From: CBDDBH01 sp965225625
GTDB lineage: Bacteria; Pseudomonadota; Gammaproteobacteria; JADZEE01
Reading direction: 5' to 3'
DNA length: 64,000 bases
Assembly (NCBI GenBank): GCA_965225625.1
Contig: CBDDBH010000026.1
Span: 108,620-172,619, forward strand
The notes beneath the pieces are model-generated. The model was not told where the DNA came from. It worked only from the letters and a program-made list of their open reading frames with translations, and ran no database searches. Positions 57,550 to 64,000 of this stretch are shown here, in pieces (the stretch's first letter is position 1; every line of letters begins with the position of its first letter). The translations under genes were made by a program, and so were the position numbers.

Positions 57550-59446
57550 ATGCCAGCAGAGATCCGCGAACAAAATAAAACCCCGTTTAACCGTATCGAG
57601 GTCGATCTCATTACCCTCGACATCGTCGAGAACGCGCTAAAGAATGCCCGCTATGAAATGGACACAGTGCTGTTTCGTACAGCCATGTCGCCTGGGATCC
57701 GCGAACAGCATGACGAGTTTCCGATGATCGCGAACTGCGAGGGCAAGATGGTGGTAGGTCAGTTCGGCTCGTTCATACACGGTTTCAAACAAGCCTACGA
57801 CGGCACCATCGAGGAAGGTGATATTTTCCTGACCACGGATCCGTATGCCTGTAACGGCGCCATCAGCCACGCTAACGACTGGCTGGTGTTGATGCCGATT
57901 TACAAAGACGGCCGTATGATTTCCTGGGCTGCCATGTTCGGACACATGACCGATATCGGCGGCAAAGTGCCGGGTAGTCTGCCGACCGATGCGCGTCAGA
58001 TCTACGAGGAAGGGATCGTCATACCGCCGATCAAGATTTATAAGCAAGGCAAGCTGCAGGACGATCTATTGCGGTTGATTCTCCACAACTGCCGCCTGCC
58101 TCATTGGAACAACAGCGATTTCAACGCCATCATCGCGGCGTGCCGAACGGCCGAAAAACGCTGCATAGAGCTCGCGGAGCGTTTTGGCGACGACGTTTTC
58201 TATTCCGCAATGGACGAACTGCTGGAACGCAACAAACGCGCCATGGGAGCGCTAATCAAACAGACAATTCCCGAGAGGAAGCAGTACTTCGAGGACTACG
58301 TTTGCGACGACGGCATGGGTATGGGCCCGTACAAAATCGCCTGCACGATGTGGCGCGACGGCGACAAAGTGGTTTTCGACTTTGAGGGAACCGATCCTCA
58401 GTCGATCGGCTCAATCAACTTATATTTAAACGAAGAGATGTTCAAAATGTTTTGCGGGGGTATTCATGATCATGGTGTTTGACCCGCAGATCATGTTCAA
58501 CGACGGTTTTTATGACCTGATGGAAGTGCGTATCCCAAAGGGCACTTTACTCAAGCCACACCATCCCGCTGCACTGTCGTGTCGCACTCATGCGCTTGGC
58601 AGAATATTCGACGTGATGAACGGTCTGTTCGGCCAGGGCAATCCCGCCTTTCTGTGCGCTGCGGGTTTTTCCGACAGCCCACACTTCATGTATTCGGGCT
58701 ACAAGAAAGACGGCGAGTGGTATCAGCTTTATCAGATCGGGTTTGGCGGCATTCCGGGCAAACCCACGGGCGACGGCGCCGATGGACATTCTCTATGGCC
58801 AAGTTTCACCAATGTACCGAACGAGTTTTTGGAAAGTTATTTCCCGCTGCGTATAGACGTGTATGAAACGCTGGCGGATACCGGAGGACCCGGTAAACAC
58901 CGCGGCGGCAATGCGCTGCGTATCGGTTACCGCTTTCTCGAGGAAGGTGAAATATCGATCCACGACGATCGTTGGTTGACCTACCCGTGGGGGGTAAACG
59001 GTGGTCTTCCCGGCGGACGCAGCCGTAAGATTCTAGTACGTACTGACGGCAGTAAAGAACTGCATCAATCGAAATGTGATCGCATCAAGGTGCACGAAGG
59101 CGATTTGCTGTATTTCGACACCTGGGGCGGTGGCGGCTGGGGCGATCCGTTGGAACGCCCAGCAGAGCGCGTGGCCCTGGACGTCGATCGTGGCCTCGTC
59201 ACCCGCGAAGGCGCGATGCGCTACGGCGTTGTCGTAAACCAAGATGTATCCGTAGATGAGGCCGCAACTAAGACGTTGCGCGAGAAAATGGCGGCAGAAC
59301 GCCCTGAGAAAAAGTTATTCGATCGCGGTGGCAGCATCGACGAATTGAAAGCCCGCTGCCTGGAAGAAACCGGATTGCCAGCCCCGCAGGCGGCGAAATC
59401 CCAGCATATTAAGAGGCGCGAGCACACTAAGGCGAGGGCGGCGTAG
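57550..59446 (+). CDS. HyuB-type hydantoinase subunit, one frameshift
   Basis: About 632 aa in two overlapping frames joined near 58465 (GGGG run, MFCGGI...FDPQIMFNDGF). DLITLDIVENALKNARYEMD, GNWIGHAND-like GAISHANDWLVLMPIY, HMTDIGGKVPGSLPTDARQI, then DTGGPGKHRGGNALRIGYRF and DTWGGGGWGDPLERPAERVA. Unlike the HyuB at 33108 it has no C-terminal Cys domain. Partner of the upstream HyuA. Confidence 0.87.
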
Positions 59447-59574
59447 AAGGTAGAATAGGACCCCGCATCCGACCGCTATGGATGGCGGAAGTGCAGGTAA
59501 TGCACGAGTCCAGGGATGGACGAGGTAGAGCGAAGCAGGAGCTAGAGCCGAGGAGAATTTACCTGCCTGTCCTT

Positions 59575-59627
59575 CTCCCGCAATGGGTGAAGGGACCCAC
59601 GGTTTAGCCCCTCGCCCCTTGCGGGAG
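59575..59627. repeat. Imperfect inverted repeat between HyuB and isochorismatase genes
   Basis: CTCCCGCAATGGGTGAAGGG (59575-59594) and CCCCTCGCCCCTTGCGGGAG (59608-59627) pair at 17 of 20 positions with a 13-base loop. It resembles CTCCCGC/GCGGGAG dispersed elements common in proteobacterial intergenic DNA. The preceding 59447-59560 also looks like repeat-derived sequence without a gene. Confidence 0.7.
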
Positions 59628-59663
59628 AGGGGTAGTAATGGTTCAGGAGCAGGAGACACCGAA

Positions 59664-60284
59664 ATGGCAGAACACGAAGACGCAGGCTACGGTGCACGAG
59701 AAATCGGCTGGGGTAATAACCCTGCCGTGCTGGTCGTAGACTTTCAAACGGCATTCACAGATCCCAGCTATGAACTGGGCCGCTTTGACCACATTCACCG
59801 CGCGGTGGAAAAAACCGAAACACTGTTGAAAGTTGCCCGTGAACACGGCCTGCCTGTGGCGAAATGTTATACGGCCTACGAGAGTGAGCGTGATATCCCT
59901 TATTGGAAAGTCGATGTGCTACATCGCGAGTTTTTCTACGGCCATCCATGTACGCAACTCGATCCCCGTATCCACGATCCCGACTATGACTTCACGTTCT
60001 TGAAGTCCGCGCCGTCGATATTCTTTCAAACGCCGTTGCTGACCTTCCTCACCAAACATCAGATCGACACGACCATTATTACCGGTTGCACGACCAGCGG
60101 CTGTATTCGTGCGTCAATTATCGACAGCTTCTCCTACGGCTATCGCAACATCGTCGTTGACGAGTGCTGCGGCGACGGAGCCGAAGAACCGCATCGCGCC
60201 AATCTTCTCGATGTCGGTCGGCGCTACGCGGATGTAAAGCAGATGGACGAGGTCATCGCACACCTGCAACGGCAAGCGGCATGA
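59664..60284 (+). CDS. Isochorismatase-family cysteine hydrolase (amidase type)
   Basis: 206 aa from ATG 59664. The Asp in VLVVDFQTAF (residue 26), the Lys in FTFLKSAPS and the Cys in IITGCTTSGCIRASIIDS complete the Asp-Lys-Cys triad; the cis-peptide TT precedes it. The family includes N-carbamoylsarcosine amidase and nicotinamidase-type enzymes. Located after HyuA/HyuB, so an N-carbamoyl compound or amide is a plausible substrate. Converges with the nitrile hydratase genes. Confidence 0.87.
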   Translation: MAEHEDAGYGAREIGWGNNPAVLVVDFQTAFTDPSYELGRFDHIHRAVEKTETLLKVAREHGLPVAKCYTAYESERDIPYWKVDVLHREFFYGHPCTQLDPRIHDPDYDFTFLKSAPSIFFQTPLLTFLTKHQIDTTIITGCTTSGCIRASIIDSFSYGYRNIVVDECCGDGAEEPHRANLLDVGRRYADVKQMDEVIAHLQRQAA

Positions 60285-60298
60285 GCTCCTACAGATGA

Positions 60299-60587
60299 TT
60301 ACCGGGTTATGCCTTTGTCTGCCAGGACTTTCTCGAACGACGCCAGCCAATGTTCGTAATAGCCCGGCGCATCGGGTTGCGGGTTTTCCGGCGTTTCTCT
60401 AACGGCTGCGATCTCGGCCATCAGATGACTGCGAAATTCATCCCAATCGAAACAGCCCTGTTCGCATAAGGCGACAGCCAGAGCGAACGCGCGCCGTTCC
60501 CAATCATGGTGAAAAAACGAGCTCGCCGCTGCGCCGCGGCAACGCCGCCGTGCCGTCCATGTTGGCGATGGCGTGATCGGCTACCAT
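60299..60587 (-). CDS. Nitrile hydratase accessory/activator protein, frameshifted
   Basis: ATG 60587 begins MVADHAIANMDGTAALPRRS, then a frame change at the TTTTTT run near 60510 restores HHDWERRAFALAVALCEQG, WDEFRSHLMAEIAAVRETPE and YYEHWLASFEKVLADKGI. About 96 aa. These small proteins resemble the N-terminal part of the beta subunit and load cobalt into the alpha subunit. Third in the beta-alpha-activator order typical of Co-type enzymes. One base indel in a homopolymer explains the break. Confidence 0.75.
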
Positions 60588-60590
60588 TGT

Positions 60591-61240
60591 TCAAGTCCCA
60601 GCTGCTTGAACCTTGCTCACGCCAATCATCGTCTCCCGCGTGACTAGCTCGGCAAGCTCTTCTTCGCTCAAGTTCTCCGTCCCTGCCGGCCGCTCGGGTA
60701 ACACCAGATACCGGATCTCGGCGCTGCTGTCCCACACTTCAACTTTAACCGAGTCAGCCAGCTCGGTTCCAAACTCACGCAGAACCGCGCGTGGCTCTAT
60801 CACCACGCGGGAGCGGTAGGCGGCACTTTTGAACCAGTTGGGCGGCAATCCCAGCACCGGCCACGGGTAGCAGGAACACAAGGTGCACACCACCACGTTG
60901 TGTACGTCCGCGGAATTCTCGACCGCCACCAGGTGCTCGCCCTGCATACCACCAAACCCGAGCTCCGCGATGGCCGTGGTGGCGTCGGCGAGCAAGCGCT
61001 GTTTGAAATCGGGATCCGCCCACGCGCGGGCTACGACTTTGGCGCCGTTCATGGGACCCAGGTCGTTCTCGTACATATCGACGAGTTTGTCGAGAGCGTC
61101 TTTGAAACAAAACCCTTTTCAATCAGTAAGTTTTCCATCGCCGCGACCCGCTGTTCCAGCGCCGCCACTTCTTCGGGGCTTCGACGAGGTTGCAGATAAG
61201 GATTAGGCGGAGCGCTATGATGGTCGTGTTGATTGCTCAT
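60591..61240 (-). CDS. Nitrile hydratase alpha subunit (cobalt type), frameshifted
   Basis: About 216 aa. Start ATG 61240 after GGAAAG. The N-terminus (RSPEEVAALEQRVAAMENLL) and the body (MNGAKVVARAWADPDFKQRL) are in different frames, joining near 61095. The metal-binding motif VCTLCSCYPWPVLGLPP has CTLCSC, the form found in cobalt nitrile hydratases; Fe types have CSLCSC. The two Cys oxidised in the claw setting are the last two. It hydrates nitriles to amides. Located between beta subunit and activator genes. Confidence 0.87.
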
Positions 61241-61255
61241 TGGCTTTCCTGTCAA

Positions 61256-61921
61256 TCAAGAGATAGGTTCTAGATAGTCTTCCCACAGGTCGATGCGCAG
61301 CACATCGCCGGGCGGTGCCGATGGTCCCCAGAGCTCGCGTGACGCGAAACGTACGGAGTAAAGCGGTTGCGGATTTTCGCCCTGGCGCAGGGCAGCGGTA
61401 TCGGGAAACACGTGCGTGCCGTAAAAACGATCGATCACGCCTTGTCTGCCGCGAACATAACGCGGTAGGCGCGTGTGTCCGAGCGGATGAATATTCCGGG
61501 CGCGTACGCGCGCGCCAACCGCGTATTGCGGTTCGAGTCGCCCGGAATCGCGCGTCGCCGGAAACCCTTGGCTCATCATCGCGGCGATGGTCTCCCCGTC
61601 CGGCGGTAGATCGCTAGTCGGCGCGGGTGTGTTCGAAACACCCGTGGTAATTTCCTCGTCGGTAAAACCTGCCTCCCTGGCCAGGATTTCGAGGCCCGCC
61701 AGCCAGTGCTCGTAATAGCTTGAGTTGAGGTAGTGGCCGGGGTCCATGCGTTCAGCGGCGTAGCGCAGGCGATCGACCGGACCCAATACGCCGGCCGCGG
61801 CGATGTTGACGGCAAATGTCCGCCGTTCCCAATCGGCATGAAAAACGGGTTCGTTGTCTTCACGGACAACCGGACCGAAGCAGGTTAGACCGCCCATATC
61901 GTGGATACCGTTCATTACCAA
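61256..61921 (-). CDS. Nitrile hydratase beta subunit
   Basis: 221 aa, intact, starting MVMNGIHDMGGLTCFGPVVR, the classic beta-subunit N-terminus. RRTFAVNIAAAG, GHYLNSSYYEHWLAGLEIL, GARVRARNIHPLGHTRLPRY and YSVRFASRELWG follow. It forms the heterotetramer with alpha. It diverges from the RND adaptor by about 75 bases and precedes alpha by 15 bases, the beta-alpha order seen in cobalt enzymes. Confidence 0.92.
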   Translation of the reverse strand: MVMNGIHDMGGLTCFGPVVREDNEPVFHADWERRTFAVNIAAAGVLGPVDRLRYAAERMDPGHYLNSSYYEHWLAGLEILAREAGFTDEEITTGVSNTPAPTSDLPPDGETIAAMMSQGFPATRDSGRLEPQYAVGARVRARNIHPLGHTRLPRYVRGRQGVIDRFYGTHVFPDTAALRQGENPQPLYSVRFASRELWGPSAPPGDVLRIDLWEDYLEPIS

Positions 61922-61995
61922 ACCTCACTGACATCTAGCTTTTTATTATAACCGACGAGGACGCCTAGAAAACCGCGATGCGCTAGAATCAACCG

Positions 61996-63147
61996 ATGCG
62001 CAATTCAATAAAGTTGAGCGTTGTAGCCCTGTTTGCGTTATTGGTAACGAGCGGATGTGAACAAGAGCCCGCCGCCAACACCATGCAACAAAACACGCCG
62101 ACCTCTGTCACCGTCGCTCCGGTCATGCGCGTCAACGTCGCCGATCAGCGCGAGCGTGTTGGTCAGGTACAGGCGGTTGAAGATGTCGAGCTACGTGCCC
62201 GTATTGAAGGCTTTCTCGATAAGCGCTTGTTCGACGAGGGTTCCGACGTCCAAACCGGCGACCTTTTATTCGTCATCGAGAAAGCACCTTACGAAGCGGA
62301 AGTCGCGCGCGCCCAGGCCGAACTTGCCAGCGCGCGTGCAGCACAGGAGAAAACCCGGTTGGATCTGAACCGATCCAGGGAATTACGTGTCAAAAAGACC
62401 GTCAGCCAGGCAACGCTGGACGCGTCCATTGCGGCGGAAAAGCAGGCGGCGGCAGACGTACTCGCGCGGGCGGCCGAGTTACAGCAGGCGGAACTCGATC
62501 TCGATTACACGGAGATCCGCGCGCCGATGCCCGGACGGATCGGTCGCTCGGAGTTCAGCGTCGGCGATCTGGTCGAACCCGACAGCGGCACGCTGGCTAC
62601 CGTGGCGACGCTGGATCCCATCCACGTTTATTGGGCGGTCAGCGAGCAAGTACTTATGAATGCACGGCGTGCCCGCCGGGCACCCACCGATGGCACAACT
62701 TTGGTGACAGCGCGACTGAAGTTTTCCGACGGCAGTATCTACGAGCACGAGGGCACCGTGAATTTTGCGGACAACCGCGTCGATCCGAGCACCGGCACGC
62801 AAACCGTACGCGCTGTTTTCGCCAACCCCGACAAGCTGCTGTTGCCGGGCCAGTACGTCAGTGTTCTGGTTACCGTAGGCGAAGAACATGGCGCCGTTGC
62901 GATCCCCCAATCAGCCGTGCAGGAAGATCAGTTGGGTCACTTTGCGCTGGTCGTCGATGCGCAGAACACGGTCAAGGTGCGCCGCATATCCGTCAGCGCT
63001 CGTCAAAGCATTTACTGGGTGGTGGAAGAAGGACTCAGCGAGGGCGAACTCGTCATCTACCAGGGTGTGCAAAAGGTGCGTCCGGGCGCCACCGTAGGCC
63101 CCGTAGTCCTGGCGCCGAAAGCGCCGACGGCCGGCAATGTTCAGTAG
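61996..63147 (+). CDS. RND efflux periplasmic adaptor (membrane fusion protein), lipoprotein
   Basis: 383 aa. The signal ends in the lipobox VTSGC, so it is likely a lipoprotein. RIEGFLDKRLFDEGSDVQTG is the barrel-sandwich start, VARAQAELASARAAQEKTRL the alpha-hairpin, and DYTEIRAPMPGRIGRSEFSV returns to the hybrid domain; GTLATVATLDPIHVYWAVSE and QTVRAVFANPDKLLLPGQYV complete the family. It links an inner-membrane RND pump to an outer-membrane channel. It overlaps the pump gene by 11 bases. Confidence 0.92.
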   Translation: MRNSIKLSVVALFALLVTSGCEQEPAANTMQQNTPTSVTVAPVMRVNVADQRERVGQVQAVEDVELRARIEGFLDKRLFDEGSDVQTGDLLFVIEKAPYEAEVARAQAELASARAAQEKTRLDLNRSRELRVKKTVSQATLDASIAAEKQAAADVLARAAELQQAELDLDYTEIRAPMPGRIGRSEFSVGDLVEPDSGTLATVATLDPIHVYWAVSEQVLMNARRARRAPTDGTTLVTARLKFSDGSIYEHEGTVNFADNRVDPSTGTQTVRAVFANPDKLLLPGQYVSVLVTVGEEHGAVAIPQSAVQEDQLGHFALVVDAQNTVKVRRISVSARQSIYWVVEEGLSEGELVIYQGVQKVRPGATVGPVVLAPKAPTAGNVQ

Positions 63148-64000
63148 GTTCTTCATCGACCGGCCGCGCTTTGCCGGAGTAATCGCGATCGTACTCGTGC
63201 TGGGGGGCCTGCTGGCGCTGCTACGCCTGCCGGTCGCGCAGTTCCCGTCGGTGACGCCGCCGGTCGTCGTAGTGACGGCCAGCTACCCGGGTGGCAGCGC
63301 CGAGGTTGTGGAATCAAGCGTGGGAGCACCTATCGAGGAACAGGTCAACGGCGTGGACGGGATGATGTACATGTCCTCGGTAAGCAGCAATACCGGGCAG
63401 TACGTTTTGACAATCACCTTCAATGCTGGAACCGATGCTGACATTGCGCAGGTCAACGTCCAGAATCGGGTCGCGCTTGCCGAGCCCCGCCTGCCCGAGG
63501 AGGTACGGCGCCAGGGGATCTCAGCGCGTAAGCGATCAACGGATGTACTCATGTACATGAATTTGCGTTCCGATTCCAAGGACCACGACAATTTATTTCT
63601 ATCTAATTACGCCGATATAAGCATCCGCGAGCGGCTGCTGCGAGTTCCCGGCGTGAGTGATCTATTTATTTTCGGCTCCGCACGCTACAGCATGCGTATG
63701 TGGCTGGATCCCAATCGCATGACCAGTCTCGGCATCACCGCGAACGATGTCGCGGCCGCGATACGCGAGCAAAACGTGCAGGTTGCCGCAGGGCGGATCG
63801 GCCAGACTCCGAATAAAAGCGATCAGCAATTCACCTATACCGTGCGCACCCAAGGGCGGTTGAACGACGTCGAGGAGTTCGAGAACATCATCGTGCGGGC
63901 CAATCCCAACGGTTCGGTGGTCCAAATCAGTGACATTGCACGCGTGGAGCTTGGCGCCAAGAGCTACGATGTCGCCGCGCGGTTGAACGGCGAATCCAAT
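63137..64000 (+). CDS. RND multidrug efflux permease, 5' part
   Basis: 288 codons to the window end, no stop. MFSRFFIDRPRFAGVIAIVL is the AcrB/MexF start, followed by PVAQFPSVTPPVVVVTASYP, GAPIEEQVNGVDGMMYMSSV, NVQNRVALAEPRLPEEVRRQ and MRMWLDPNRMTSLGITANDV. An HAE1-type proton-driven pump of the inner membrane, coupled to the adaptor. No tolC-like gene is visible within the window. Confidence 0.93.
   Translation, partial: MFSRFFIDRPRFAGVIAIVLVLGGLLALLRLPVAQFPSVTPPVVVVTASYPGGSAEVVESSVGAPIEEQVNGVDGMMYMSSVSSNTGQYVLTITFNAGTDADIAQVNVQNRVALAEPRLPEEVRRQGISARKRSTDVLMYMNLRSDSKDHDNLFLSNYADISIRERLLRVPGVSDLFIFGSARYSMRMWLDPNRMTSLGITANDVAAAIREQNVQVAAGRIGQTPNKSDQQFTYTVRTQGRLNDVEEFENIIVRANPNGSVVQISDIARVELGAKSYDVAARLNGESN

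Noticed and set aside
1..64000. CRISPR arrays, rRNA, tRNA genes, plasmid or phage origins
   Set aside because: No regularly spaced repeats, no rRNA or tRNA signatures and no replication genes were seen.

Overview
The window looks like a chromosomal segment of a gammaproteobacterium, probably environmental or metagenome-derived. The evidence is a homodimeric AceE pyruvate dehydrogenase, a TonB-dependent receptor with the usual signal and plug, an AsmA protein, an RND efflux pair and a TIGR02444 protein. Most of it is catabolic or accessory. No rRNA, tRNA or CRISPR array was seen.

Layout. 0-8.3 kb: alpha/beta hydrolase, metallo-beta-lactamase-fold (MBL) enzyme, DMSO-reductase-type molybdoenzyme, aromatic-acid-type MFS transporter, a trimethylamine-dehydrogenase-like flavoprotein and a TIGR02444 protein. 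8.4-12.8 kb: a disrupted HTTM-like membrane protein, DCC thiol-disulfide protein, tautomerase, Rieske oxygenase with a small partner, and an Lrp/AsnC regulator. 12.9-21.8 kb: one long plus-strand run of AceE, an E2 without a lipoyl domain, a xanthine-dehydrogenase-type subunit, a MoaD/ThiS carrier, an MFS transporter and a class III aminotransferase. 21.9-25.2 kb: an integron cassette array without an integrase, with an IS110-family element inserted precisely into one attC site. 25.3-30.1 kb: five heavily frameshifted genes (aldo/keto reductase, MBL hydrolase, RidA, MetE-like, DEAD-box helicase), followed by short tandem repeats. 30.3-37.5 kb (minus): HyuA, HyuB fused to an acetone-carboxylase-gamma-like zinc domain, IorB-type molybdoenzyme, DUF1989. 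37.7-44.7 kb: CmcJ/NvfI-type protein, a probable selenoprotein of the AhpC/TSA class, AsmA, a beta-helix protein and a cyclase. 44.8-55.3 kb: TonB receptor, hydrolase, MmgE/PrpD, two GSTs, a BBE-type FAD oxidase, CoA transferase and acyl-CoA dehydrogenase. 55.5-64 kb: a second HyuA/HyuB pair with an isochorismatase-type hydrolase, a cobalt-type nitrile hydratase (beta, alpha, activator), and an RND adaptor and pump that run off the end.

Together these suggest uptake and breakdown of N-containing or aromatic organic compounds: nitrile hydration, hydantoin/carboxylase-type ATP enzymes, amide hydrolysis, molybdenum hydroxylases, a Rieske oxygenase and CoA-linked steps. This is inferred from gene families only; no substrate can be read from the sequence.

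The two strongest findings are (1) the IS110 element at 23657-24836, whose upstream non-coding end has the layout of a bridge RNA with guides matching both its attC target and its own ends, and (2) a UGA codon in a W-UGA-P-A-C context at 39551-39553, followed by a 7-bp hairpin at the right distance to be a bacterial SECIS element. Many genes are interrupted by single-base frameshifts that keep conserved sequence on both sides, often near short homopolymers, so assembly indels must be ruled out before calling them pseudogenes.
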